Of a stretch of 64,000 bases of DNA, positions 36,145-45,775 are shown in pieces. The notes under the pieces are model-generated. The model was not told the DNA's origin. It was given only the letters and a program-made list of their open reading frames with translations, and made no database searches. The position numbers and the translations under genes were made by a program. Each line of letters opens with the position of its first letter. Position 1 is the stretch's first letter. This DNA comes from Thalassotalea fonticola (lineage in GTDB: Bacteria; Pseudomonadota; Gammaproteobacteria; Enterobacterales; Alteromonadaceae): the NCBI RefSeq assembly GCF_032911225.1, contig NZ_CP136600.1, positions 372,001-436,000 on the forward strand, read 5' to 3'.

Positions 36145-36307
36145 ATACCAATCTGCATAAGTATATAGTCACCCAAGGGGCGATGCTTAAAGAGTTTTAT
36201 GCTGCGTTAAACATTTTTTCAGTGGAATAACCACAGTACAAAATGAAAGCCTTGCCTAAAACTCTTTGAGTATCGCTGAGTGACTCATTTCTTATGCAAA
36301 ATGGTAT
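36145..36307. mobile_element. MITE-like palindromic element (non-autonomous)
   Basis: The ends ATACCAATCTGCATAAG and CTTATGCAAAATGGTAT are near-perfect inverted repeats. Complementarity continues inward through AGTCAC/GTGACT, GCGATGCT/AGTATCGC and AAAGAGTTTT/AAAACTCTTT to a central GTGG/CCAC. The whole 163 bp is therefore one imperfect hairpin with no coding capacity, typical of MITEs moved by a transposase encoded elsewhere. No clear target duplication is visible. Confidence 0.75.
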
Positions 36308-36339
36308 TATAGAATTTGTTCGATATATAAAAGATACCT

Positions 36340-36963
36340 ATGACTTTAAAAACCATTAAACACTGCATTACATCCATAGTAATTTTCACTGTCGGCTTCA
36401 TTAGTCAAGTAATGGCAACCGAATTAATCATTCCAGACACTTTTGTGGTTGAGCGATTAAATGGCGAAGAGTTCTCTGCCAATTTTTTTGCAAGTGAAAC
36501 AAAACTAGCATTGCTACCTGGACAAAATGTGCTAGTGCTAAAGTACTCAGAGTTATTCGATGATGATACAGAAGATCATCATATAACGGTAAAGTCTAAA
36601 CCGTTCATTTTATTATTTTCGGTAGGTAAGGAAGAAAAACTTAAGTTTAGTTACCCTAAACAAACAGATGGCGAAGGTGCAAAGCATTTTGCTAAATCTC
36701 CAAAAGTAAGCTTGATTAAACCTAATGGCAGCGCTGTACCGGTAATCTCTCAGTCGCTAACTACTTATAACGACACGGTTATGAAAGAGACTCTGAGTCG
36801 CCGCCAAGCCATTGTTAAGCAAAGTTTAAGTGAAGATGATAAAGGCCAGTTTACTCAAACAGGCCCGCAAAGTTTACCCATGCTGAAATATTGGTGGCAA
36901 CAAGCCAGTGAGAAAGAGCAAAAAGAGTTTTTAACTTTTATTAAAGACAGTAAGAGGCAGTAA
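36340..36963 (+). CDS. DUF2057 family secreted protein
   Basis: A 207-aa protein with a signal peptide (MTLKTIKHCITSIVIFTVGF, cleavage near VMA). It has the DUF2057 (UPF0319, YccT-like) features: TFVVERLNGEEF, LLPGQNVLVLKYSELFDDD and a C-terminal helix LPMLKYWWQQASEKEQKEF. The family function is not established; periplasmic location is inferred. The next gene starts 3 nt after its stop, so the two are cotranscribed. Confidence 0.85.
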   Translation: MTLKTIKHCITSIVIFTVGFISQVMATELIIPDTFVVERLNGEEFSANFFASETKLALLPGQNVLVLKYSELFDDDTEDHHITVKSKPFILLFSVGKEEKLKFSYPKQTDGEGAKHFAKSPKVSLIKPNGSAVPVISQSLTTYNDTVMKETLSRRQAIVKQSLSEDDKGQFTQTGPQSLPMLKYWWQQASEKEQKEFLTFIKDSKRQ

Positions 36964-36966
36964 AAA

Positions 36967-37677
36967 ATGATCAAACGTAACGCTATCGCATTCATGGTTG
37001 TACTTTTTGCTATTATCGGTCAAACAGTTAATGCCCAAGAAATTACCCCTCCAGGTGTAGAGGTAATAGGTAAAGGTGCGGTACTTATCGACCCAGATAT
37101 TTTCACTTTTTCCATCACTTTAGCCGATCGTGCTATGACCGCGGAACAGGCAAAAACAGTCGTTGATGAAAAAACTCAAGAGTTACTCGACTTAGCAAAA
37201 ACAATCGGAGTTGCTCAACATGCGATAGAAACTACACAAATGAGTATTCGTCCCATTTTTGATAACCATTCCCAAAGCACTCAAGACCTGTATCAACCAT
37301 CACTTATTGAAGTGTCGAGACAAGTTACGTTTATTTTGACTAATTTTAAGCATTACGATCCTATTTTAGATCAAGCCATTCGGCTTGGCGTAAAACATAT
37401 CTCGCCATTGCAATATCAAACCAGTAAAGCTGATGAGTATTATCGTCAAGCACTTAATGTTGCGATTAAAGATGCAAAAGCCAAAGCACAACAGATTGCC
37501 AGTAAATTAAATATGAAGCTTGGCGTAGTAACTCATATGAGTGAATTTCCACATGGTGCACCACGAGTATTAATGGCAGATTCCAGTGAAGGCGCAAAAT
37601 CTATTTCATTTAGATCTAACCCTGGAAAAAGGGAAATTAGTGCGCAAGTAACGCTAATTTATTCAATAATTCATTAA
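36967..37677 (+). CDS. SIMPL domain (DUF541, YggE-like) periplasmic protein
   Basis: A 236-aa secreted protein with signal peptide ending near VNAQE. The SIMPL domain shows GVEVIGKGAVLIDPDIFTF, ALNVAIKDAKAKAQQIASKL and a C-terminal beta strand ISAQVTLIYSI. YggE is linked to oxidative-stress tolerance in E. coli; the mechanism is unknown. It is coupled to the DUF2057 gene. Confidence 0.9.
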   Translation: MIKRNAIAFMVVLFAIIGQTVNAQEITPPGVEVIGKGAVLIDPDIFTFSITLADRAMTAEQAKTVVDEKTQELLDLAKTIGVAQHAIETTQMSIRPIFDNHSQSTQDLYQPSLIEVSRQVTFILTNFKHYDPILDQAIRLGVKHISPLQYQTSKADEYYRQALNVAIKDAKAKAQQIASKLNMKLGVVTHMSEFPHGAPRVLMADSSEGAKSISFRSNPGKREISAQVTLIYSIIH

Positions 37678-37766
37678 TATGTATTTTTATCGATATTTTT
37701 TCTAAAAAACAATCAGTAATGCTTTAAATAATAGTGCTTACAAGGTATGTTAAGCGCTTTTGTAAA

Positions 37767-38243
37767 ATGGTTTTTATAAAAGTGGATAAAACTGATTTTT
37801 ATCAAAGCATGTTAGGCCAGGTTGAAGCGATAATTAGCGACGAAAATGATATGATTGCCAATATGGCAAATATCAGTGCCATACTGTTTAATGCGTTTGA
37901 TGATGTGAACTGGGCTGGTTTTTATCGCCTGAATAAGAATGAATTGGTTTTAGGGCCGTTTCAGGGGCAAGTTGCTTGCATACGAATCCCTGTCGGGCGC
38001 GGTGTTTGCGGTACCGCGGTAAGTGAACAACGTATTCAGTTAGTTGCTGATGTACATCAATTTGAAGGTCATATCGCCTGTGATGCTGCGAGTAACTCTG
38101 AAGTAGTTATTCCAATATATCATCAAGGAAACGTTATCGCTGTGCTAGATATCGACAGTGTTACCAAGGGGTATTTTGATCAAGAAGATGCACAAGGATT
38201 GCAAGCCATAGTTCATGCTTTTGAAAAGCAATTGGCTTTATAG
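37767..38243 (+). CDS. msrC: Free methionine-(R)-sulfoxide reductase (GAF domain)
   Basis: Reduces free Met-R-sulfoxide. From ATG 37767 the 158-aa GAF protein shows VNWAGFYRL, GPFQGQVACIRIPVGRGVCG and HIACDAASNSEVVIPI; the three cysteines are those of fRMsr enzymes. A GTG at 37734 is an alternative start; neither start has a good ribosome site. In E. coli the homologue YebR lies near proQ, as here. Confidence 0.92.
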   Translation: MVFIKVDKTDFYQSMLGQVEAIISDENDMIANMANISAILFNAFDDVNWAGFYRLNKNELVLGPFQGQVACIRIPVGRGVCGTAVSEQRIQLVADVHQFEGHIACDAASNSEVVIPIYHQGNVIAVLDIDSVTKGYFDQEDAQGLQAIVHAFEKQLAL

Positions 38244-38264
38244 AATAAAAGTGATTTATACAGA

Positions 38265-38552
38265 ATGAAAGAATTTGTCGTAATACATGATTTTTTAGTG
38301 TCTGATGCCGTAGTTGGCGATTGGGACGGTGAAGAAGAGTGTGTTGCAGAAAAAGTAAATGAATTTTATCACACCATTTATCAAATGGCTGAAGATGACA
38401 TCGACCCAGAAGAATTAACTAATTTACTTAATTTAGTCTGGGATGCGTGGATAGGTGAAGAAAGCCTACCAGAATTAGAATATGACGATATTTATGATTG
38501 GTGCAGGCATCTGCTTGAAAACCGTGAACAATATCTTGAACAACAAAATTAA
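38265..38552 (+). CDS. Small acidic protein of unknown function upstream of proQ
   Basis: A 95-aa, strongly acidic protein (many Asp/Glu; DGEEECVAEKV, EDDIDPEELTNLL, PELEYDDIYDW) without signal peptide or membrane segment. I do not recognise a domain. It sits 21 nt after msrC and 19 nt before proQ in the same orientation, so cotranscription is likely. Codon use looks like its neighbours and the frame is uninterrupted, which supports a real gene. A link to RNA or proQ is guesswork. Confidence 0.75.
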   Translation: MKEFVVIHDFLVSDAVVGDWDGEEECVAEKVNEFYHTIYQMAEDDIDPEELTNLLNLVWDAWIGEESLPELEYDDIYDWCRHLLENREQYLEQQN

Positions 38553-38571
38553 TTAATTGAAGTAAAATATT

Positions 38572-39207
38572 ATGGAAACAAAACGTATTACCAGCAAAGA
38601 AATCATCGCCCACTTAGTGGAGAAATTCCCGGCATGTTTCTCTATCGAAGGCAAAGTAAAACCTTTAAAAATTGGTATTTTTCAAGAGTTGGCAACTGAA
38701 CTTGAAAGTGACGAAAAAGTAAGTAAAACACAATTGCGTCAAGCGCTTAGGCACTATACATCGAGCTGGCGTTACCTTAAGTCGATTAAAGCTGGTAATC
38801 ATCGTGTAAACCTTGTTGGTGAAGACGCTGAGCTTATCGATCAAGAACAAGCAGACTTTGCTGCTAAAACTCTTAAAGAGAGCCAAGACAAATTTGCTAA
38901 CAAAAAAACACAAGACAAAAAAGAAAATACGTCTTATAAAGGAACTAAAGCAGGTGATAAAGGCTCTACAGTAGCAAGTAAACCAAAACCTAGAGTTGGC
39001 AAAGCTAAAAAAATGCCAGCTAAACCAAAAGTTAAATTAACTCAAGCTGAAGCAAATTCATTAACCGCAGGTATGAATGTAATGGTTCAGGTTGGGAATT
39101 CACCATTAGATGCTACTATTACAGAAGTAGCCGGTAAAGATGTAAGTGTACAGTTAACCTCAGGTATGGTGGTTAAAACACAAGCGGACAAAATCTTTAC
39201 CAAATAA
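38572..39207 (+). CDS. proQ: RNA chaperone ProQ
   Basis: A 211-aa FinO/ProQ-domain protein that binds structured RNAs and sRNA-mRNA pairs. The N-terminal FinO domain has FPACFSIEGKVKPLKIGIFQ and LRQALRHYTSSWRYLK. A Lys-rich linker (residues about 110-150) follows, then a C-terminal Tudor-like domain (GMNVMVQVGNSPLDATITEV). It directly precedes prc, as in E. coli. AGTAAAAT lies before the start and the ribosome site is weak. Confidence 0.96.
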   Translation: METKRITSKEIIAHLVEKFPACFSIEGKVKPLKIGIFQELATELESDEKVSKTQLRQALRHYTSSWRYLKSIKAGNHRVNLVGEDAELIDQEQADFAAKTLKESQDKFANKKTQDKKENTSYKGTKAGDKGSTVASKPKPRVGKAKKMPAKPKVKLTQAEANSLTAGMNVMVQVGNSPLDATITEVAGKDVSVQLTSGMVVKTQADKIFTK

Positions 39208-39223
39208 ACACCGGAGTTGTTAT

Positions 39224-41299
39224 ATGCAGAATATTTGTCGATTAGCCCTTGCCGTTTCTCTATCTTTTTCATCATTAATGGTAGTTGCTGAGCAAGCGAA
39301 AGTTGTAGAACCAGCTAAAGTTGTTGAACCTGTTCAAATTGCGGAGCAAGATCTGCCGCAGTTAATACAGGAAATGCAGCACAAAAAAGCGAGTCAGCGA
39401 ATATCTGCAACATTTTCAAGACAACACTATAAAAAGTTTATGATGGATGATGCACTGTCATCTCTAATTTACGATTTTTATTTGAAGCAGCTTGATTACT
39501 CTCGCCAAGTATTTTTGGAATCTGACATTGCCAGTTTTGAAAAATACCGTAAAAGCTTTGATGATATGGTTGCTACTGGCAAACTAGCCCCAGCTTACGA
39601 TATCTATAACTTAAATGTTAAACGTCGTTTTCAGCGCTACCAGTATGCGTTAAGTTTATTAGAAACAGAGTTCGATTTTTCTCAAAAAGAGCAGTATGTT
39701 TTTGATAGAGAAGATGCTCCATATGCTACAACAGAAGCTGAACTTGATGAATTATGGCGTCAACGCGTTAAATCAGATGCGTTAAATTTAAAATTAGCAG
39801 GTAAAGACTGGGCTGAAATTAAAAAAGTACTGAGCAAACGTTATAACTACGCGTTAAAACGCCTAAGCCAAGGTGAAAGTGAAGACGTTTTTCAAATTGT
39901 AATGAATGCCTTCTCTCGCACTGTTGAGCCGCATACTTCTTACTTATCTCCTCGTAACGCCGAACGTTTCCAAATGGAAATGAACCTATCACTTGAAGGT
40001 ATTGGTGCGGTACTTCGTGCCGAAGATGACTTTACTGTCATTCAAAGTGTTGTTACTGGTGGCCCGGCAGATAAATCTAAAAAAATTAAGCCGAAAGATA
40101 AAATTGTTGGCGTAGCTCAAGGTGATAAAGAATTTGTTGATGTTGTGGGCTGGCGTCTAGACGACGTAGTCGACTTAATTAAAGGGCCCAAAGGCACTAC
40201 CGTCCGTCTACAAGTGGAAAAAGGCGAAGATGATCCAACAATCGAAGTTATTTCAATTGTTCGTGACACCATCAAATTAGAAGATCGCGCCGCTAAGTCT
40301 GAAGTGTATAGTGAAAAACAAGCTGAAGGTGAAGACGTAGCAAATGCGAAAAAATTAGGGGTAATCACCATTCCTAGTTTTTATAACAAATTGTCTCGCG
40401 ATGTTGCGAAAGAAATTGCCAAATTAAAAGAAGATGACGTCCAAGGTATTATTGTTGATTTACGCGGTAACGGTGGTGGTTCACTAGTTGAAGCTACGTT
40501 ACTAACCGGTTTATTTATCGATAAAGGCCCTGTAGTCCAAGTGCGAGATGGTGCCAACCGAGTTGAAATTAATAAAGATACCGACGGTTTAAGCTATTAC
40601 GATGGACCATTAACAGTAATGGTAGACAGATACAGCGCATCAGCGTCTGAAATATTTGCTGCAGCATTACAAGATTATGGCCGCGCTATAATAATTGGTG
40701 AAAATACCTTTGGTAAAGGTACTGTGCAGCAGCACCGGGGTTTAGGACGAGTGTATGACTTATATGAAAACCCTTTGGGCAGTATTCAGTTCACTATAGC
40801 TAAATTCTACCGTATTAACGGTGGCAGCACTCAGCATAAAGGCGTAACACCTGATATTTTATATCCATCAGCCATTGAGCCTAGTGAGTGGGGCGAAAGC
40901 CGCGAAGAACGTGCATTAGAGTGGGATAAAATTAATAAAGCGTCATATCGCACTATTAACGACTTCAGCCAAGATATTGCTTATTTAGATTCATTGCACA
41001 AAGAACGGATAAAATCTAACGATGAGTTTAAGTATTTAAATGAAGATATTAGCTATTACCGTGCTAATAAAGATAAAAAATCGGCTTCATTAAATTTTGA
41101 TGAACGCAAAGCTGAACGTGAAGAAAACAAACTTAAACGCTTAACGAGAGCAAATATGCGTTTAACCGCTATGGCTAAAGAACCCGTAGAATCAGTTGAT
41201 GATATCCCTGACGAGCTTGCTGACTTAGACCCGTTTTTAGATGAAACAGCACACATCACTTTCGACTTGGTTGAAGTGGGAAAAATTGCTAAGAAGTAA
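39224..41299 (+). CDS. prc: Tail-specific protease Prc (C-terminal processing peptidase)
   Basis: A periplasmic S41 serine protease that trims or degrades proteins with nonpolar C-termini and regulates peptidoglycan hydrolases. The 691-aa product has a signal peptide (MQNICRLALAVSLSFSSLMV), a short VVEPAKVVEP repeat, a PDZ domain near residues 230-320 and the Ser/Lys dyad in DRYSASASEIFAAAL and GKGTVQQ. The DUF3340 tail contains ENKLKRLTRANMRL. It is 16 nt after proQ. Confidence 0.97.
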   Translation: MQNICRLALAVSLSFSSLMVVAEQAKVVEPAKVVEPVQIAEQDLPQLIQEMQHKKASQRISATFSRQHYKKFMMDDALSSLIYDFYLKQLDYSRQVFLESDIASFEKYRKSFDDMVATGKLAPAYDIYNLNVKRRFQRYQYALSLLETEFDFSQKEQYVFDREDAPYATTEAELDELWRQRVKSDALNLKLAGKDWAEIKKVLSKRYNYALKRLSQGESEDVFQIVMNAFSRTVEPHTSYLSPRNAERFQMEMNLSLEGIGAVLRAEDDFTVIQSVVTGGPADKSKKIKPKDKIVGVAQGDKEFVDVVGWRLDDVVDLIKGPKGTTVRLQVEKGEDDPTIEVISIVRDTIKLEDRAAKSEVYSEKQAEGEDVANAKKLGVITIPSFYNKLSRDVAKEIAKLKEDDVQGIIVDLRGNGGGSLVEATLLTGLFIDKGPVVQVRDGANRVEINKDTDGLSYYDGPLTVMVDRYSASASEIFAAALQDYGRAIIIGENTFGKGTVQQHRGLGRVYDLYENPLGSIQFTIAKFYRINGGSTQHKGVTPDILYPSAIEPSEWGESREERALEWDKINKASYRTINDFSQDIAYLDSLHKERIKSNDEFKYLNEDISYYRANKDKKSASLNFDERKAEREENKLKRLTRANMRLTAMAKEPVESVDDIPDELADLDPFLDETAHITFDLVEVGKIAKK

Positions 41300-41321
41300 T
41301 TTTTGATCGTAAAACCGGGTT

Positions 41322-41380
41322 AAAAACCGAGGCCAGAGTTAAATTATTAAAAATAATTTTACTCTGGCCTCGGTTTTTTT
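41322..41380 (+). terminator. Strong terminator after prc, related to the palindrome family
   Basis: A stem of about 25 bp (41322-41348 with 41351-41377) with core CCGAGGCCAGAGT/ACTCTGGCCTCGG, followed by seven T. The GGCCAGAGT...ACTCTGGCC core resembles the GGGTCAGAGT palindromes seen elsewhere with compensatory changes, suggesting a diverged copy recruited as terminator. Confidence 0.88.
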
Positions 41381-41572
41381 ATGCATGAATATTGATCTAA
41401 TTTGTACGTCAATGCATATCTATTCGTAATTACTGCATGAAGTCATTTATACTCTAGTTCAAATAGAAACAGCTAATGAATATCTTAAAAGTAATTGCAT
41501 ACATTTAAGAAAAACCATAATAAGATTATTCGCAAATTATAAGTAAAACATTGAAGTAGGTTTACCGAAAAC

Positions 41573-43030
41573 ATGTCAAATAAAGAAACAATGAGATCCC
41601 CCAGTTTAATGGATGCATTATTGCCATTAATAATGATGATAATAATGCTTACTGCCGCAGTGATGTATTTTAGTGATAACTCTTCCTATGGGCCTAACCA
41701 AATAGCATTATTATTAGCAACAGGTGTTGCCATTATTATCGGCTTAAAAAATGGCCATAATTGGGTAAGCATTGAAAAAGCAATCATTAATGGGATTTCC
41801 ATTTCATTAGGCGCTGTGCTTATTCTGTTAGCGGTAGGCTCACTAATTGGTACTTGGTTATTATCGGGAACGGTACCCACGTTAATATATTACGGTTTAA
41901 ACATATTAAACCCACAATGGTTTTATATGGCGGCGTGTTTGATTTGTGGCTTAGTCGCAATGTCTATAGGCAGTTCATGGACCACAGCGGCCACTATTGG
42001 TGTGGCGTTACTTGCTGTTGCAAATGGTCTTGGTTTGGATCCAGCGATTACTGCAGGTGCAATTATTTCAGGCGCTTATTTTGGTGATAAAATTTCGCCA
42101 TTATCAGAGACTACCAATTTAGCCCCAGCGGTTGTTGGCACTGAACTGTTTAAGCATATTCGTTATATGCTTTGGACCACATTACCTTCAATTTCTACTG
42201 CATTAGTACTATTTTTATTTTTAGGGTTTAATGAAGAAGTTCAAGATTCTGCTACAAGTGCACTAATGCTAAATGATTTAATGGACAAGCATTTTAATAT
42301 CAATGTATTCAACCTAATACCATTAGTCATATTGCTTGTGTTAGCGATAAAGAAGGTACCAGCATTTTTAGCTGTATCCATTGGTGCCATAACCGGTGCG
42401 GTTTGGGCTGTTTTATTCCAACAAGACTTTATTATGAGTTTAGCCGGGGAAGGTGTTGACTCAGTAACTGCAAATATCAAAGTGGTTTGGACTGCGTTCT
42501 TCGATGGTGTAAGCGTAAACACCGGCAATGCAAACTTAGACAGCTTATTAAGCCGTGGAGGTATGTCTGGCATGTTAAATACTGTTTGGTTGATCATTTG
42601 TGCGTTAACCTTCGGCGCGGTTTTAGAACATTTAGGTATGTTACGTAAATTAATGGATGCAATTTTAAAAGGTGTACATACAACAGGCGGCCTAATAACA
42701 AGTACAGTTTCAACTTGTATTGGCACAAACATTGTTACTGCCGATCAATATATGGCCATTGTTATGCCGGGTCGCATGTATAAAGAAGAATATGAACGTA
42801 GAGGTTTAGATCCTGTGGTTCTAAGTCGTACATTAGAAGATTCAGGCACCCTAACTTCGCCGCTTATCCCATGGAACACTTGTGGTGCTTATATGTACGG
42901 TGTGTTGGCTGTTAATCCACTTGATTATATATTCTACTGTTTCTTTAACCTAATAAACCCTGTGCTAGCAGTGATCTACGGGTATCTAGGCTTTAAGATT
43001 AAGAAACTTGGCAACGCTGTTACAGCTTAA
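41573..43030 (+). CDS. nhaC: NhaC-family Na+/H+ antiporter
   Basis: A 485-aa polytopic membrane protein with about 11-12 hydrophobic segments. The family signature is around SMSIGSSWTTAATIG-type residues (here AMSIGSSWTTAATIGVALL), SGAYFGDKISPLSETTNLAP and EDSGTLTSPLIPWNTCGAY. It is expected to export Na+ in exchange for protons, fitting a marine organism. It is monocistronic with its own terminator. Some NhaC relatives act on malate/lactate (MleN), so the substrate is family-level. Confidence 0.92.
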   Translation: MSNKETMRSPSLMDALLPLIMMIIMLTAAVMYFSDNSSYGPNQIALLLATGVAIIIGLKNGHNWVSIEKAIINGISISLGAVLILLAVGSLIGTWLLSGTVPTLIYYGLNILNPQWFYMAACLICGLVAMSIGSSWTTAATIGVALLAVANGLGLDPAITAGAIISGAYFGDKISPLSETTNLAPAVVGTELFKHIRYMLWTTLPSISTALVLFLFLGFNEEVQDSATSALMLNDLMDKHFNINVFNLIPLVILLVLAIKKVPAFLAVSIGAITGAVWAVLFQQDFIMSLAGEGVDSVTANIKVVWTAFFDGVSVNTGNANLDSLLSRGGMSGMLNTVWLIICALTFGAVLEHLGMLRKLMDAILKGVHTTGGLITSTVSTCIGTNIVTADQYMAIVMPGRMYKEEYERRGLDPVVLSRTLEDSGTLTSPLIPWNTCGAYMYGVLAVNPLDYIFYCFFNLINPVLAVIYGYLGFKIKKLGNAVTA

Positions 43031-43053
43031 TAAATAGGGTCAGTTTAAATATT

Positions 43054-43096
43054 AAAGGGCTTGGTTAAATAACATTTAACCAAGCCCTTTTTTTTT
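43054..43096 (+). terminator. Intrinsic terminator of nhaC
   Basis: A perfect 17-bp stem (43054-43070 / 43074-43090) with an AAC loop; the stem is AAAGGGCTTGGTTAAAT and its inverse, followed by a run of T to nine in all. A GGGTCAG fragment at 43037 resembles the palindrome family. Confidence 0.95.
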
Positions 43097-43138
43097 GTAC
43101 ACTACAAACAATAACATAAATGCCTATATGAGAGTCAC

Positions 43139-45709
43139 ATGACCGAATTTTCCCCTAGATATTTGAAAGATTATCAAGCGCCTGATTATAAAATTAGTAA
43201 CGTAAACTTAACCATTCAATTAGATGATACCAAGACCATAGTTACTAATGTCATGGATGTGACTAAAGCAAGTGAGCATCAACGAGCATTAGTCCTTGAT
43301 GGTGAGCATATGCAGTTAAAGTCGGTGATGGTTAACGATACCAAGCTCGATCGGTCTCAATATCAACTGAGTGACAGCACATTATCTATTGCCAATTTAC
43401 CTGAGCAGTTTATATTAACCATAACGACTGAAATAAATCCTGTTGCCAATACTGCGTTGGAAGGTTTGTATAAATCTGCCGATGTGTATTGCACCCAATG
43501 CGAGGCCGAAGGTTTTAGGCGTATTACCTACTTTTTAGACCGTCCTGATGTTATGGCGATATACACCACCAAAATCATTGCCGATAAAACCAGTTTCCCA
43601 TTTTTGCTGGCTAATGGTAATAAGATCGAGCAAGGTGAATTAGCCAACAACTTACATTTTGTCACCTGGCATGACCCATTTCCAAAGCCTTGTTATTTAT
43701 TTGCCTTGGTTGCCGGTGATTTTGAATTATTAACAGATACTTTTACCACAAAATCGGGTAGGGAAGTTAACCTCGAATTATTTGTTGATAAGGGTAACTT
43801 AAGCCGTAGTGAGCATGCCATGGCCTCTCTTAAAAAGTCTATGTTGTGGGATGAGCAGCAGTTTAATCTGGAGTACGACCTAGATATCTACATGATAGTC
43901 GCAGTAGATTTTTTCAACATGGGGGCGATGGAGAATAAAGGCTTAAACGTGTTTAATTCTAAATTTGTTTTAGCCGATGACTTATCGGCAACGGACGATG
44001 ACTTTTTTAATGTTGAAGCCGTTATTGCCCATGAGTATTTTCATAACTGGACGGGTAATAGGGTGACGTGTCGAGATTGGTTTCAACTGAGTTTAAAAGA
44101 AGGCTTAACCGTATTTCGAGATCAACAATTCAGCGCCGATATGCATTCAAGTGCAGTAACCCGAATTAAAAATGTAAAAATAGTTCGAGCCCAACAATTT
44201 GCCGAAGACGCTGGCCCTATGGCGCACCCAATTCGTCCAGAAAAAGTAATGGAAATGAATAATTTTTACACCCTTACAGTATACGAGAAGGGCTCAGAGG
44301 TTATTCGTATGATGCATACCATTTTAGGAGACGATGCATTTAAAGCGGGAATTGAGCTATATTTTGAACGTCATGACGGACAAGCGGTAACCTGTGATGA
44401 CTTTGTTGCCGCGATGAGTGATGCCAGTAATACCTGCCTTAGTCAGTTTAAGTATTGGTATAGTCAATCAGGTACACCAGTGTTAATCGTTAGTGATGAT
44501 TATCATGAAGAAACCAACACTTATCAGTTAACCATTGAGCAAAGCCATCCACAAACGCACGATAAGCAAGAAAAACAAAACCTGCATATCCCGGTAAACT
44601 TTGAATTAATCAGCAATGATGAAAACGATAATCAGCAGGGACTATTGCATTGTAAACAGCAAAAGCAAACGTGGACCTTTGAAAATGTTAGCTCAAAACC
44701 TGTACCTGCGTTACTAGGAAACTTCTCTGCGCCAGTAAAATTAAATTACCACTATGACGATCAAGCCTTAAATACATTAATGGTAAACGCTGCTGATGAA
44801 TTTAATCGTTGGGATGCCGGGCAAAAGTTATTTGCCGGTTATATTAAACAACTGATAAATAACCCTGAGCTGGAATTGCCTTTGCAAGTAGCAAGCGCAT
44901 TAGAACAGGTATTACTAAGCAATGCCGACAATGCATTTAAAGCTGAGCAATTAGTATTGCCTAGTTTTGATGAAATGGCCGCGGCCATCGATGAAGTAAA
45001 CTCTGGCGCTTTAGTTCGCGCTATTAGCATATTAAAACGCTTTATTGCCCAGCAGTTGCAGTCGCACTTTTTACACACCTACCAATCGTTATGTACAAGT
45101 GAGTTTGCTAAAGATGGACAAGCGATTGGTAACAGAGCGTTGAAAAATGTTTGTCTAGATTATTTAGCATTATTAGATAGCGCCAATGAACTTGCTCTAA
45201 ACCAGTTTAAGCAAGCCAATAACATGACCGATCAATTAGCCGCGATAAAAGTAGCCGCAGTGAACGACTTAAGGTGTTTTGAAGATGTTATGGTTGAATT
45301 TGCCAGACAATGGCAGGGTAATACCTTGGTAATGGATAAATGGTTCACCATAAATGCCCTGCACAATAACGAAAATGTTGTACAACGTATAATTGGATTA
45401 TTAGAGCATCCAGAATTTAGTATTGATAACCCGAATAGGGCGAGGGCACTTATTGGTGCATTTGCTTTTTACAACAGTAAATACTTTCACCATCAAGATG
45501 GCAGCGGTTATGAATTTCTGTTTGCGCAGCTGGTAAAATTAAATACCATAAATCCGCAAGTCGCTTCTCGATTAATTACACCACTGATCCAATTTAAGTC
45601 GTTCGATAAAACTCAGCAAAAACTGATGAAAGCAGAGCTCGAAAAATTAAGTCGACTTGACAATTTATCACGAGATCTCATTGAAAAATTAGATGCGGCT
45701 TTACAATAA
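43139..45709 (+). CDS. pepN: Aminopeptidase N
   Basis: An 856-aa cytosolic M1 zinc aminopeptidase. The exopeptidase motif is MGAMENKGLNVFN, the zinc site HEYFHNWTGNRV with the distal Glu in LKEGLTVFRDQ, and a Tyr in YTLTVYEKGSEV. Length is close to E. coli PepN (870). It has a GAGAG ribosome site. In E. coli pepN is near pyrD; here the DUF1302 cluster and gdh separate them. Confidence 0.97.
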   Translation: MTEFSPRYLKDYQAPDYKISNVNLTIQLDDTKTIVTNVMDVTKASEHQRALVLDGEHMQLKSVMVNDTKLDRSQYQLSDSTLSIANLPEQFILTITTEINPVANTALEGLYKSADVYCTQCEAEGFRRITYFLDRPDVMAIYTTKIIADKTSFPFLLANGNKIEQGELANNLHFVTWHDPFPKPCYLFALVAGDFELLTDTFTTKSGREVNLELFVDKGNLSRSEHAMASLKKSMLWDEQQFNLEYDLDIYMIVAVDFFNMGAMENKGLNVFNSKFVLADDLSATDDDFFNVEAVIAHEYFHNWTGNRVTCRDWFQLSLKEGLTVFRDQQFSADMHSSAVTRIKNVKIVRAQQFAEDAGPMAHPIRPEKVMEMNNFYTLTVYEKGSEVIRMMHTILGDDAFKAGIELYFERHDGQAVTCDDFVAAMSDASNTCLSQFKYWYSQSGTPVLIVSDDYHEETNTYQLTIEQSHPQTHDKQEKQNLHIPVNFELISNDENDNQQGLLHCKQQKQTWTFENVSSKPVPALLGNFSAPVKLNYHYDDQALNTLMVNAADEFNRWDAGQKLFAGYIKQLINNPELELPLQVASALEQVLLSNADNAFKAEQLVLPSFDEMAAAIDEVNSGALVRAISILKRFIAQQLQSHFLHTYQSLCTSEFAKDGQAIGNRALKNVCLDYLALLDSANELALNQFKQANNMTDQLAAIKVAAVNDLRCFEDVMVEFARQWQGNTLVMDKWFTINALHNNENVVQRIIGLLEHPEFSIDNPNRARALIGAFAFYNSKYFHHQDGSGYEFLFAQLVKLNTINPQVASRLITPLIQFKSFDKTQQKLMKAELEKLSRLDNLSRDLIEKLDAALQ

Positions 45710-45724
45710 TCATCAATAATAGGG

Positions 45725-45775
45725 TAGAGCATAAAATTATTTTAAATTTTTTTATGCTCTAATTTTTATTTTTAT
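45725..45775 (+). terminator. Intrinsic terminator of pepN
   Basis: TAGAGCATAAAA (45725-45736) pairs with TTTTATGCTCTA (45750-45761), followed by ATTTTTATTTTTATT. Confidence 0.85.

Larger units (their letters stand above)
36013..36339. other. Gap after ccoG: terminator plus MITE-like element
   Basis: The gap contains only the ccoG terminator (36057-36100) and a 163-bp palindromic element (36145-36307), both listed separately, plus a short leader for the DUF2057 gene. Confidence 0.8.
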
